Assembly (NCBI GenBank): GCA_021791815.1
Contig: JAJYVV010000005.1
Span: 1 to 48,189 of the forward strand
Source of the DNA: Bacillota bacterium
GTDB lineage: Bacteria; Bacillota; Sulfobacillia; RBS10-35; JAJYVN01
Length of the DNA stretch: 48,189 nt
Direction: 5' to 3'
Shown: positions 8,593-16,652 of the stretch, piece by piece
Layout: each line of letters starts with the position of its first letter
Position numbering within the stretch: the first letter of the stretch is position 1
Program-made: the position numbers and the translations under genes
The notes under the pieces: model-generated
The model's input: only the letters and a program-made list of their open reading frames with translations
Told to the model about the DNA's origin: nothing
The model's database searches: none

Positions 8593-8660
8593 GTTCTGCA
8601 TGGAACGATATCCCCGCGGAGCGCGGGGGCGGCGCGCCGCCCCCGGGGCCCGAAGGGCCC
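8593..8660. repeat. Cluster of dyad-symmetric sequences between two divergent promoters
   Basis: Four symmetrical elements lie between the marR and aminotransferase promoters. They are GTTC/GAAC arms at 8593-8606; CCCCGCG/CGCGGGG around GAG at 8612-8628; a perfect 20-bp palindrome at 8625-8644; and GGGCCC-GAA-GGGCCC at 8646-8660. The less GC-rich first dyad is the most MarR-operator-like. The others may be hairpins or simply GC-rich chance symmetry. Confidence 0.4.
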
Positions 8661-8661
8661 A

Positions 8662-8691
8662 TTGACACTGCGTTTCGGGCCATGCTAGGTT
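8662..8691 (+). promoter_or_regulatory. Promoter of the aminotransferase-serA operon
   Basis: A perfect -35 TTGACA at 8662-8667, an 18-nt spacer and a weaker -10 TAGGTT at 8686-8691. The octamer TTGACACT that starts this promoter is the same as the one that starts the divergent marR promoter. The predicted start near 8698 gives a leader of about 200 nt before the GTG at 8900. Confidence 0.55.
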
Positions 8692-8787
8692 GCCCTTTGG
8701 GCTGCGGGCCGCGGGCACCGACGGTGGCGGCGGGCGTGTGCCGGAGCCGCGGGCCCTGCTGTTCGCCCGGCGACGCCTCGCCTCTCT

Positions 8788-8842
8788 GGCCGGCCTGGAC
8801 GACCTGGCCGGGCCTCGGGCGGGGTCTTTGTTTTTTCCCGCC
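8788..8842 (+). promoter_or_regulatory. Leader hairpins with a T-rich run (possible attenuator)
   Basis: Within the long leader, CCGGCC (8790-8795) can pair with GGCCGG (8806-8811), extended by two pairs across a bulged G. GGCGGG (8818-8823) can pair with CCCGCC (8837-8842), enclosing a loop with a run of six T at 8831-8836. I saw no other six-T run in the window. It could be an attenuator or a protein-binding loop. No T-box consensus was seen. Confidence 0.35.
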
Positions 8843-8899
8843 GGGCGCCGGCCGCCGGGTTGCGCCGTCCCAGCGGAGCCGCCCGAGGGAGGGACATCC

Positions 8900-10081
8900 G
8901 TGGCCGTCGATCCCGCGATCCCGGACCAGCTGCTCATGGTCCCGGGCCCCACTCCCGTGCTCCCCGAGGTGCGCGCGTACGGCGCCCGGCCGCTGATCAA
9001 CCACCGCAGCCAGGACTTCCGCGAGCTCTACCGGCGGCTCCACGAGGGCCTGCGCCAGGTCTTCCAGACGGAGCACGACGTCTTCGTGTGGCCGGCGTCC
9101 GGGACGGGCGCCCTGGAGTGCGCGGTCGTGAACTGCTTCAGCCCGGGGGAGCGGGTGCTGGTCCTCCCGATGGGCGCCTTCGGCGAGCGGTTCGCCGAGA
9201 TCGCCGAGGCCTTCGGGCTGCGCGTGGAACGGATGCCCGCCGAATACGGCGCCGCCCCGGATGCGGAGGCGGTGGCCGAGCGCCTCCGGCGCGAAGACGG
9301 AGCGTTCGCGGGCGTGCTCTGCACCTTCAACGAGACGTCGACGGGCGTCCTCCTCCGGCAGGCCGCCATCGCCGCCGCCGTCCGCCGGCACGCCCCGGAT
9401 GCGCTCCTCCTGGTGGACGCCGTGAGCGGCCTCGGAGGAGCCGACCTGCGGACCGACGAGTGGGACTGCGACGTCGTGATCGCGGGCTCGCAGAAGGCCC
9501 TGATGATCCCCCCCGGTCTCGGCGTCCTGGCCGTGGGCCCGCGGGCCCTCCGCGCCGGCGAGCGGGCGCGGCTGCCCCGCTCGTATTGGGACTGGCGCCC
9601 GTACAAGGCGATGCAGCACCACGGAGAGACCCCTTACACGCCTGCCGTGTCGCTCTGGTACGAGCTGGACGCGGCGGTGCGGCGCATCCTGGCGGAGGGC
9701 CTGCCCGCGGTGTTCGAGCGGCACAAGAAGATGCGCGCCGTCGCGCGGGCGGCGTTTCCGGCCGCCGGGTTCCCCCTGCTGGCCTCGGAGGCCGACGCCT
9801 CGCCCACCGTCACCGCGGCGTGCCTGCCCGCCGGCCTGGCCTTCCCTGCCCTGCAGGAGGGGTTGGAGCGCCGCGGCGTCCAGGTGGGCGGCGGCATGGG
9901 CCCGCTGCGCGGGCGGATGATCCGCATCGGCCACATGGGCGCCCTGGGCGCCGCCGACCTGCTCCGCTTCTTTGCGCTGTTCGACGACGTCCTGGCGGAC
10001 CTCGGCGCCGGCGGCGCCGGACGGGCGCACGCGGCGGCGGCGGCCGCCGCCGCGCGCGTCGGCCTCGCCCCGGAGGGCTGA
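8900..10081 (+). CDS. Class V aminotransferase, serine/alanine-glyoxylate type
   Basis: A 393-residue PLP enzyme of fold type I. It has the family N-terminus LLMVPGPTPVLPEV, a PLP-phosphate/ring region WPASGTGALE, FNETSTGVL and LLVDAVSGLGG (the Asp that contacts the pyridine nitrogen). The Schiff-base lysine is Lys199 in GSQKALMIPPG. GTG 8900 has an excellent GAGGGAGGGA site 5-6 nt upstream; the longer frame upstream is untranslated leader. The next gene is serA, 67 nt downstream. In several Bacillota and archaea this pair supplies serine from 3-phosphoglycerate (established association), so serine-pyruvate or phosphoserine-type activity is more likely here than photorespiratory or purine functions. 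Substrate choice remains inferred. Confidence 0.88.
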   Translation: MAVDPAIPDQLLMVPGPTPVLPEVRAYGARPLINHRSQDFRELYRRLHEGLRQVFQTEHDVFVWPASGTGALECAVVNCFSPGERVLVLPMGAFGERFAEIAEAFGLRVERMPAEYGAAPDAEAVAERLRREDGAFAGVLCTFNETSTGVLLRQAAIAAAVRRHAPDALLLVDAVSGLGGADLRTDEWDCDVVIAGSQKALMIPPGLGVLAVGPRALRAGERARLPRSYWDWRPYKAMQHHGETPYTPAVSLWYELDAAVRRILAEGLPAVFERHKKMRAVARAAFPAAGFPLLASEADASPTVTAACLPAGLAFPALQEGLERRGVQVGGGMGPLRGRMIRIGHMGALGAADLLRFFALFDDVLADLGAGGAGRAHAAAAAAAARVGLAPEG

Positions 10082-10148
10082 ACGATCGGGCCCCGGCGCG
10101 GGAGTGCGGGTGCCGCCGCGGCGGATGCCAGGTGGGGAGTGGGACGGC

Positions 10149-11753
10149 GTGGCGCGCATCCTGGTGACCGAGCCGATCGACGAGGGCGGCCTGGAGGTGC
10201 TGCGCCGGGGGCACGAGGTGGTGGCGCTCGGCTCCTGCACGCCGCGGGAACTCCTCGAGCACATCCCCGCCTTCGACGCCCTCGTCGTGCGCAGCGCCAC
10301 CGACGTCACCGCGGAGGTCATCGCCGCCGGCCGCCGTCTGCAGGTCATCGGCCGGGCCGGGGTCGGCGTGAACAACATCGACGTCGAGGCCGCCACCGCC
10401 CGGGGGATCGTGGTCGTCAACGCGCCCGACGGCAACACCATCGCGGCGACGGAGCAGACCTTCGCGCTGCTCCTGGCGCTCGCGCGGCACACCCCGGACG
10501 CGGTGGCGTCGCTGCGGGCGGGTCGTTGGGAACGCCAGCGCTTCATGGGCACCGAACTGCGCGGCAAGACGCTGGGCGTCATCGGGCTGGGACGCATCGG
10601 CCAGGAGGTGGCCCGGCGCGCCCAGGCCTTCGGCATGGACGTCTGCGGCCACGATCCGTTCCTTCCGGCCGAACGGGCGGAGGCCCTCGGCATCCGTTTT
10701 CTACCCATCCCCGACGTGCTCGGGCGCGCGGACGTGCTCACCGTCCACACGCCGCTGACGCCGCAGACGCGGGGCATGATCGGCTCCGCCGAACTGGCGC
10801 GCATGAAGCCGTCCGCCCTGGTGCTGAACTGCGCCCGGGGCGGCATCATCGACGAGGCCGCCCTGTACGAGGCCCTGGCGGCTGGGCGGCTCGGCGGCGC
10901 GGCCCTCGACGTCTTCGACCGCGAACCCGCCACGGACAGCCCGTTGCTGCGGTTGCCCAACGTGGTGGCGACCCCGCACCTCGGCGCCTCGACTCGCGAG
11001 GCCCAATCGGCCTCGGCGCTGGAAGTGGCGCGCTCGGTGGCCGCCATCCTGGCGGGCGACCCCGTGCAGACGGCGGTCAACCTGCCGGGGCTCTCGGAAC
11101 GCGAGTGGGAGCAGGTCCAGCCGCTCGTGCGGCTGGGCGAGCTCCTGGGGCGCGTGTACGTGCAGGCGATGGGCGGGCGGCTCGGCGACGTGGAGGTCGT
11201 GGCGCCCGAGCTGCCGGGCCGGGGCGGCGAGTGGGTCGCCGCGGCCGCGATCCGCGGCCTGATGGTCGGCGTGGTCGACGACGTGGTCAACCTGGTGAAC
11301 GCGCGCCGCGTCGCCGCGGCGCACGGAATCCGGGTGACGCTCGCCACCTCGCCCTCCGCCGACCCACGCGCTCTGGCCCTGCGCGTCGCGGCCGCCTCGG
11401 CCGGCGAGGCCGCGCGCTCGGTCGGCGGCCACGCGCAGCCGGACGGCACCCTGCGGCTGACCGACCTGGACGGGATGCCGGTCGACCTGGCGGCGGCCCG
11501 CTTCATGCTCGTGACGCGGCACGACGACCGGCCGGGGCTCATCGGCCGGGTGGGCACCGTGCTCGGCCGGGCCGGTGTCAACATCGCCGCGATGCTGGTC
11601 GGCCGCCGCTCGGTGCGCGGCGCCGCCGTCATGGTGCTGTGCGTCGACGACGCGGTGCCGCCGTCCGCGCTCGGCGAGATCCGCGCCATCGGCGAGGTGT
11701 CCTCGGTGCACAGCGTCGAACTGCCGGCCTCCCTCCTGGATGCGGGCCGGTAG
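10149..11753 (+). CDS. serA: D-3-phosphoglycerate dehydrogenase
   Basis: A 534-residue SerA of the long form, which oxidises 3-phosphoglycerate to 3-phosphohydroxypyruvate with NAD+. The catalytic module has VIGRAGVGVNNID, the Rossmann motif GVIGLGRIGQEVA, and the Arg/Glu/His triad in NCARGGIIDE, FDREPA and TPHLGAST. After residue 310 come an allosteric substrate-binding domain (VQTAVNLPG..., GRLGDVEVV) and a C-terminal ACT domain (ARFMLVTRHDDRPGLIGRVGTVLG). This is the Mycobacterium-type architecture usually inhibited by serine. GTG 10149 starts the conserved ARILVTEPID, with GGTGGGGA about 10 nt upstream. It probably shares the promoter of the upstream aminotransferase. Confidence 0.95.
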   Translation: MARILVTEPIDEGGLEVLRRGHEVVALGSCTPRELLEHIPAFDALVVRSATDVTAEVIAAGRRLQVIGRAGVGVNNIDVEAATARGIVVVNAPDGNTIAATEQTFALLLALARHTPDAVASLRAGRWERQRFMGTELRGKTLGVIGLGRIGQEVARRAQAFGMDVCGHDPFLPAERAEALGIRFLPIPDVLGRADVLTVHTPLTPQTRGMIGSAELARMKPSALVLNCARGGIIDEAALYEALAAGRLGGAALDVFDREPATDSPLLRLPNVVATPHLGASTREAQSASALEVARSVAAILAGDPVQTAVNLPGLSEREWEQVQPLVRLGELLGRVYVQAMGGRLGDVEVVAPELPGRGGEWVAAAAIRGLMVGVVDDVVNLVNARRVAAAHGIRVTLATSPSADPRALALRVAAASAGEAARSVGGHAQPDGTLRLTDLDGMPVDLAAARFMLVTRHDDRPGLIGRVGTVLGRAGVNIAAMLVGRRSVRGAAVMVLCVDDAVPPSALGEIRAIGEVSSVHSVELPASLLDAGR

Positions 11754-11770
11754 GGCGCGTCGGGGCGCCC
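11753..11770 (+). terminator. Stem-loop at the serA stop codon
   Basis: GGGCGC pairs with GCGCCC around a 6-nt loop and begins at the last base of the serA stop codon. There is no following U tract, so it may be a 3-prime stabiliser rather than a true intrinsic terminator. Confidence 0.3.
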
Positions 11771-11931
11771 CGGATGGCGAGCCGTCCGCCGCCCTGGTAG
11801 CCTGGGCGGAAGGTCTCTCGCTCCGGCCGGTCTGCGCCGCCGCCGGGGGGAGCCCGGTCCCGCCGCTCCCGGTATAGGTCGCCGGGCTTGGGGCAAGCTG
11901 GCAGTCCGCAAGGGCGCTCCACCCCGCGCCG

Positions 11932-11960
11932 GCGCCGCCCCGGCGGGCCGGGGGCGGCGC
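11932..11960 (+). terminator. Strong GC hairpin between serA and the next operon
   Basis: Ten consecutive G-C pairs, one bulged G and two more pairs close a CGGG loop. It is 60 nt before the GTG at 12019 and 180 nt after serA. It could end serA transcription or structure the leader of the following pair. No T run follows. The rest of the 11771-12018 gap shows only a small GCTTG/CAAGC dyad at 11886-11898. Confidence 0.35.
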
Positions 11961-12018
11961 GAGCCACCGCCGCCGCACGACATGGGAGCCGTCGCGGCCG
12001 CCCCGGGAGGTCGTACCC

Positions 12019-13218
12019 GTGCCGCCGATGGACATGGCCCGCCTCACGCCCGCGGTCGCGGTGCACCTCTTCTATAGCGACGTCCTGTGGACCGGCTCCG
12101 GCCTGCTGGTCGCCGCCTACGTCGTCTGGATGCTGCGGAGGTTTGCCCGCCCGCGGTCGGGCGCGCGGCCGCCCGCGGCCACGCCCCGCCCGGCACCCGA
12201 CCTCGCCCGCCGGGTCCTCGTCGTCGGCCTCGGGTCGCTCTGGGTGCTGGACGGATTGCTCCAGCTCCAGCCGGGCATGGTCACCAGCTTCCTGAGCGGC
12301 GTCGTGGCGCCGCTGCTGGCCGGCCAGCCGGCGCCGGTCGCCGCCGCGATGGAGGCGGGGGTGCGCCTCTGGGGCGTCAACCCCATCGTCTGGAACGTCG
12401 TCGCGACCTACGCGCAGCTTCTCATCGGGCTGTCGATCCTGTTCGGGGCCGAGGGCGGCCTCCGGCGGGCCGGGCTGTGGGCGTCGCTTTCCTGGGGGCT
12501 CATCGTCTGGATCTTCGGCGAGGGGCTCGGCGGGCTGTTCGTGGGGGGCAGCTGGTTCACGGGTCTCCCCGGTTCGACCCTGCTCTACTCCGTGGCCACC
12601 GTCCTGCTGCTGCTGCCCCCCGAGTCCTGGCGCCGCGGCGCGTGGCTCCGGCCCCTGGCCGCCGGACTCGCGGCCTACTGGCTGCTCAGCGCGGCGCTGC
12701 AGGCCTGGCCGCCCGCCGGCTGGTGGAGCGCGACGGGCCTGCCCTCGGAGATCGGCGGCATGGCCGACATGAACCAGCCGGCGTTCTTGGCGGCATCGCT
12801 CCACGCGTTCGCCCAGGTGGTCTCCCGGGCCCCGGCGGCGTGGAACGCCGCCATGGTCCTCGGCCTCCTCGGCCTGGCCCTCGCCTGGTGGCGGTGGCCC
12901 GACAGCCCGGCGACGTGGGCGGCGACGCTGGTCTGGGAGTTCCTCGGGTGGTGGCTGGGCATGGACTTCGGCGTCCTGGGCGGTATGGGCACCGACCCGA
13001 ACAGCGGGCCCATCCTCATGCTCCTCGTCGTCGGCCAGGGCGCGGCCCGCCGGGCCCTGGCCGGCCGCAGGGCCGGGACCTGGGATGGCGCGCCCGCGCT
13101 CGCGGCGGCCTCGCCGGGGGCCGGCATGGCGCCGCCCGACATGCGGCTGGCGGATTGGGCCGGGCCCATCGTTCCGGACGACCGCGGCGGTATCGCCCAG
13201 CGAGGCGCGCGCCGGTGA
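12019..13218 (+). CDS. Polytopic membrane protein of unknown function
   Basis: A 399-residue protein with about eight or nine hydrophobic segments. These include LFYSDVLWTGSGLLVAAYVV (about 17-36), RVLVVGLGSLWVLDGLLQ, NPIVWNVVATYAQLLIGLSI, LWASLSWGLIVWIFGEGLGG, STLLYSVATVLLLLP and a late TWAATLVWEFLGWWLGMDFGV. The loops WVLDGLLQLQPG, GEGLGGLF and GTDPNSGP look conserved-family-like and remind me of uncharacterised actinobacterial membrane proteins. That is from memory; no function is known to me. GTG 12019 has GGGAGGT 7 nt upstream. The stop overlaps the next gene's start as GTGA, so it is made stoichiometrically coupled to the SCO-propeller protein and may be its membrane partner. Confidence 0.8.
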   Translation: MPPMDMARLTPAVAVHLFYSDVLWTGSGLLVAAYVVWMLRRFARPRSGARPPAATPRPAPDLARRVLVVGLGSLWVLDGLLQLQPGMVTSFLSGVVAPLLAGQPAPVAAAMEAGVRLWGVNPIVWNVVATYAQLLIGLSILFGAEGGLRRAGLWASLSWGLIVWIFGEGLGGLFVGGSWFTGLPGSTLLYSVATVLLLLPPESWRRGAWLRPLAAGLAAYWLLSAALQAWPPAGWWSATGLPSEIGGMADMNQPAFLAASLHAFAQVVSRAPAAWNAAMVLGLLGLALAWWRWPDSPATWAATLVWEFLGWWLGMDFGVLGGMGTDPNSGPILMLLVVGQGAARRALAGRRAGTWDGAPALAAASPGAGMAPPDMRLADWAGPIVPDDRGGIAQRGARR

Positions 13219-14921
13219 GGTGGAATTGGCGCTGGTCCGTGGGCGTATGCACGGGCGCGGCGGTGGTCCTGTTCACGTCGCAGTACCTGCGCCGCGCCCC
13301 GTCGGCACACCTGACCCCCCAGGCCACGGTGGCCCTCGCGGCGACGGGGATGACCCCGCTGGGCGGCGGGCCCGCGCCGAACTTCACGCTCACCGACCAG
13401 AACGGCGCCCCGGTCTCTCTGGATGCGTTCCGCGGCCGGGCCGTGATCCTGGCGTTCCTCGATCCCGTGTGCTGGTCCGAATGCCCGATGCAGGCCCAGG
13501 AGATGAAGGCCGTCGACGGCCTCCTGGGCCCGGCGCGCGCATCGCGCGTCGCGCTCGTCGCGGTGGCCGCCAACCCGATCTACCACAGCGTCACGGACGT
13601 CCTGCGCTTCACGCAACAGGAGGACCTCGCCGGCGTCGGCAACTGGACCTTCGCGACGTCGTCCTCGCTCCCCGCCCTGCAGAAGGTCTGGGCCTCCTAC
13701 TACGAGACGGTGACCGTGCCCCAGAACGACATGGTGGACCATACCCAGCTCTTCTACATCATCGGACCGGGCGGTACCCTCGACTACGTCAGCAACCCGG
13801 AGACCGAGCCGGCCTACTTCCAGGGCACGATCCAGCTCCTCGCCGCATACGTGCTGAAGGTCCTGCACGCGTCGCCCCAATTGGAGCCGACCCAGCCCGC
13901 CATGCCGGCCCCCGCCCCGTCCAACCCCATCCAGACTCCGGGGCCCGTGGCCGCCGACTTCTGGTCGCCGACCCAGGGGCTGCTCATCGTGAACGCGCCG
14001 CCGTACCAGCTCGTGTACTCGACGACGGACGGCGGGGCGACCTGGACCGACGAGGGACCGCCGGGGATCGGCAAGCAGGGGGGGCTCGCCTGGTCCTGGG
14101 GCGCCCCGGGCAGCGCGTGGATCCTCATCCGCCCCTTCTACTGGATGGCCAACACGAGCGTCGACGCCACCAGCACCGCGGGCGCCACCTGGGTGCCGCC
14201 TGCCGTGCTGGCGGGGGCCCCGCCGTCCGGCTCCACGTCCCCCGTCGCGGGCGCCGGGCCGGAACGCGCGGGGGTCCTCTCCGGCGGCCGGCTCTGGACG
14301 ACGGACGACGGCGGCCAGCACTGGAGCGCGGCGGCGGTCCTCCCCTCCGGGGTGACGGAGCCCGGGCTGGGCTGGGCCCCCTCGGGCGGGACGCCCTGGC
14401 TGGGCGGCGGCGGTGCCGCGCGCGGCACCGCCTGGCTGTGGTCGGGGCAGGGCCCGGGTTGGACGTCCGTCCGCCTGCCGGTACCCGCGGCCATGGCCGG
14501 CGCGTCGGTCGTGTCCCTCGCGCCTTCTTGGACGTCCGCCCAGGACGGTCTCGACGTGCTCGCGGGCACGCTCGGCTCCGAGACCATGGTCTGGGCCGAC
14601 ACCACGAACGACGGCGGGCGGAGCTGGACGGCGGCGCTGCCGCCCCTGGCGGCGGTGAACCCCTTCGGCGGGGGCGTCCAGGAGGCCGGCGGAGACGTGT
14701 ATGCGCTGTCGGCGCGTGGCCAGGTGGAGATCGGCGCCCCCGGGACCGGCACGTGGGCCCCGGACGGCGTCCCCGTGCCGGCGGGCGGCGTCCGGGCGCT
14801 GGATTTCCTGAGCGCCCGCCAGGGTTGGGTGATCGCCGGCGGACGGGCCGGCACCGATCTCTACCGCACCACGGACGGCGGGGCGCATTGGCAGCGGGTC
14901 GTGCTGCCGGCCGTGGGCTGA
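13215..14921 (+). CDS. Membrane-anchored SCO-like redoxin fused to an Asp-box beta-propeller
   Basis: A 568-residue exported protein starting at GTG 13215 (GTGA overlap with the previous stop). WSVGVCTGAAVVLFTSQYL is an uncleaved anchor. Residues about 55-220 are a thioredoxin-fold SCO1/SenC-type domain: FTLTDQNGAPVSL, a C-x3-C pair at Cys86 and Cys90 (DPVCWSECP) and the copper-ligand-type His176 (VDHTQLFYIIGPGG). A Pro-rich linker (about 225-245) leads to a propeller with Asp boxes TTDGGATW, TDDGGQHW, TNDGGRSW and TTDGGAHW near residues 270, 361, 463 and 551, plus a degenerate TSTAGATW. SCO proteins deliver copper to, or reduce, cytochrome oxidase CuA. The propeller is not a normal part of them. 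It may be a docking or copper-sensing module; that is inference. Confidence 0.85.
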   Translation: MRWNWRWSVGVCTGAAVVLFTSQYLRRAPSAHLTPQATVALAATGMTPLGGGPAPNFTLTDQNGAPVSLDAFRGRAVILAFLDPVCWSECPMQAQEMKAVDGLLGPARASRVALVAVAANPIYHSVTDVLRFTQQEDLAGVGNWTFATSSSLPALQKVWASYYETVTVPQNDMVDHTQLFYIIGPGGTLDYVSNPETEPAYFQGTIQLLAAYVLKVLHASPQLEPTQPAMPAPAPSNPIQTPGPVAADFWSPTQGLLIVNAPPYQLVYSTTDGGATWTDEGPPGIGKQGGLAWSWGAPGSAWILIRPFYWMANTSVDATSTAGATWVPPAVLAGAPPSGSTSPVAGAGPERAGVLSGGRLWTTDDGGQHWSAAAVLPSGVTEPGLGWAPSGGTPWLGGGGAARGTAWLWSGQGPGWTSVRLPVPAAMAGASVVSLAPSWTSAQDGLDVLAGTLGSETMVWADTTNDGGRSWTAALPPLAAVNPFGGGVQEAGGDVYALSARGQVEIGAPGTGTWAPDGVPVPAGGVRALDFLSARQGWVIAGGRAGTDLYRTTDGGAHWQRVVLPAVG

Positions 14922-15017
14922 CGGGGGCGTGCCGCCCGTTCCGCCGCCGACAGGACCCGGGCCGCGCCGCGCGAACGCCGGTCGGGGACCGGGGCGGCGC
15001 GGAAGGCGGGGATCGAG

Positions 15018-15338
15018 GTGCAACCGATCCGGGGCAACGTGGAGGCCGTCGAAGGCGCCCTGCGCTCCTTCGCGGGAGGGCCGGCCTGGGTCCACGCCGA
15101 GTGGATCCCCGGCGGATTCCTGCGCAACATGCGCGTCGACGTGACGGCGGCCTACGTCCGGGGCGGCGGCCCCTATCGCGTCGCCCTCCGCTGCGCCGGC
15201 GACGCCTGGGTCCGCATCGAGGACGTCACGGACTGGGAGCTCGACCCCGAAGGGCGGCTGTGCCTGCTCGCCTGGGGTGACGCGGAGCAGCGGTTGTCCC
15301 GCACGCTGGAGATCAGCCCGCGCCCCTTTCCGGCGTGA
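15018..15338 (+). CDS. yojF: YojF-like (DUF1806) protein
   Basis: A 106-residue protein matching, from memory, Bacillus YojF in the arrangement MQPI...V..AL..F, GGFLRNMRVDVTAAYVRG, GPYRVALR, and the C-terminal WVRIEDVTDWELDPEGRLCLL...ISPRPF. YojF has no established enzymatic role; it is encoded directly upstream of the bacillithiol deacetylase gene bshB2 in bacilli. Here the same neighbour follows 37 nt later, which is the strongest support for the call. GTG 15018 has GGGGA 5 nt upstream. No membrane segment or signal peptide; it should be cytosolic and may be an accessory of BshB2. Confidence 0.8.
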   Translation: MQPIRGNVEAVEGALRSFAGGPAWVHAEWIPGGFLRNMRVDVTAAYVRGGGPYRVALRCAGDAWVRIEDVTDWELDPEGRLCLLAWGDAEQRLSRTLEISPRPFPA

Positions 15339-15375
15339 ACGCCGGGGCCCCGCGCGGAGGGGGAGGGCGAGGCCG

Positions 15376-16149
15376 GTGGGGCGGCGCCTGTTGGTGGTCC
15401 TGGCCCATCCGGACGACGAAACGTTCATCTGCGGCGCGGCCATCGCGGCGTTCGCCGCAGCCGGGGGCAGCGTCCGGCTGCTCTGCGCCACGCGGGGCGA
15501 GCACGGGCGGCGCCTCGGCAAGCCCCCGTTCGCCACCCGGGAGCGGCTGCCGGAGGTGCGCGAGGCCGAGACGCGCGCGGCCTGCGCGGCGCTCGGCGTG
15601 GCCGACGTCGCCTTCCTCGGGCTGCGCGACAAGTGCCTGGAGTTCGAGGACGCGGACGCCCTCGCCGCCGCCGTCGCGGTCCACATCCGGCGCTGGCGGC
15701 CGGAGGGCGTCGTGACGTTCCACGAGGCGCGCGGCGGACACACCGACCACTGCGCCATCGGGCGGGCCGCCACGCTGGCCTGGCAGCGCAGCCCGGAGCC
15801 CGACTGGCATCCGGAGCAGTGGGACGGCCTCGCGGCCGGCGCCGCCCCGGGGCCCCGCCTCTACTGGATCGCGGGCCGGGAGCTCTCCGAGCATCCGGAG
15901 CGGTTCGGGTCGACTTCGGCCGCCGTCACGACCGTCTCCGGATCGCAGGTGTCCCGGCGCGTCATGGAGGCCCACAGAGCCCACCGGACGCAGACGGAAC
16001 TCGACGCGGGGCTGTGGGGCGAGGACGCCCCGGTCCTGGAGCGCTTCGCCCGCCGCCGGGAGATCTACCAACAGGCGGCGCCGCCGTTCGCCGCGGGGGA
16101 GCGGGGCCTGCTCGGCACCCAGACGGACGGGAGCGGCGACACGGCGTAG
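15376..16149 (+). CDS. bshB2: PIG-L family deacetylase, probable bacillithiol biosynthesis BshB2
   Basis: A 257-residue LmbE/PIG-L zinc hydrolase. AHPDDE (residues 10-15) supplies the His and Asp zinc ligands and the general base. The third ligand is in GGHTDHCAIG. LCATRGEHGRRLGKPP and REAETRAACAALGV are typical of BshB2-type members. The reaction would be removal of acetate from N-acetylglucosaminyl-malate to give glucosaminyl-malate, the amine to which cysteine is added. The upstream yojF neighbour argues for this role rather than mycothiol or GlcNAc-PI deacetylation. GTG 15376 has GGAGGGGGAGGG about 8 nt upstream. The C-terminus is some 30 residues longer than the Bacillus protein. bshA, bshB1 and bshC are not in the window. 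Confidence 0.82.
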   Translation: MGRRLLVVLAHPDDETFICGAAIAAFAAAGGSVRLLCATRGEHGRRLGKPPFATRERLPEVREAETRAACAALGVADVAFLGLRDKCLEFEDADALAAAVAVHIRRWRPEGVVTFHEARGGHTDHCAIGRAATLAWQRSPEPDWHPEQWDGLAAGAAPGPRLYWIAGRELSEHPERFGSTSAAVTTVSGSQVSRRVMEAHRAHRTQTELDAGLWGEDAPVLERFARRREIYQQAAPPFAAGERGLLGTQTDGSGDTA

Positions 16150-16273
16150 AGGCGCGGACGGCCCTGCGGCACCTTTCCGGGCGGGCCTGGTCGGGATCCC
16201 CCGCCCCGAGGTACCATGGGCGCAGAGCACCGACACCCGCGCCAGCCCGCGGGGAGGAAGGAGGTGAACAGGT

Positions 16274-16633
16274 ATGCGCAGCGTCCGCTCCGGCGCGGTC
16301 GCGGCGGCCATCGCCCTCGCGGCGTTCCTGGCGGTCGCCGCTCCCGTCGCCGCCGCGTGTCCCGGAATGGGCGGGCCCGCCCAGACGCAGTCCACCGCCG
16401 GAAGTTCGGCCGGGACCTCCGCCACGCCCCTCGCGATGGCCACCACCCCGGTCGCCGTGGCCGCCGCGACTCCGTCCCCCACGCTCCCGCAGCCCCCGGC
16501 GGCACCCCGGTCGTGGGAGGCCCGCGCCGCCGCCGTCCTCGGCCGCGTCGGCCGCGCCCTCCTCGGGTCCCTGCGTTCCGCCCTCGCGGTCTTCGCGCGC
16601 ACGATGGCGCTGGCGCCGCTCCGCCCGGTCTGA
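16274..16633 (+). CDS. Small exported hypothetical protein
   Basis: A 119-residue protein with a textbook signal peptide: RSVRSG, then a 17-residue Ala/Leu/Val core, then PVAAAC. The single cysteine is Cys29, so it could be a lipoprotein, although Ala at -3 is not the preferred lipobox residue. A Ser/Thr/Pro/Ala low-complexity stretch (about 36-80) precedes an amphipathic basic helix (WEARAAAVLGRVGRALLGSLRS). The ribosome site AAGGAGGTGA at 16258-16267 is a perfect anti-SD match 6 nt before ATG 16274, the strongest in this half of the window, which is the main reason for believing it. Family not recognised. Confidence 0.65.
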   Translation: MRSVRSGAVAAAIALAAFLAVAAPVAAACPGMGGPAQTQSTAGSSAGTSATPLAMATTPVAVAAATPSPTLPQPPAAPRSWEARAAAVLGRVGRALLGSLRSALAVFARTMALAPLRPV

Positions 16634-16652
16634 TCCCTCCCGCCGCCGCGAG

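Noticed and set aside
8698-8899. T-box or glycine riboswitch in the aminotransferase leader
   Set aside because: Neither the T-box AGGGTGG-type sequence nor a recognisable glycine aptamer core was found by eye.
10082-10148. Possible small gene between the aminotransferase and serA genes
   Set aside because: Only 67 nt, used as the serA leader with its ribosome site.
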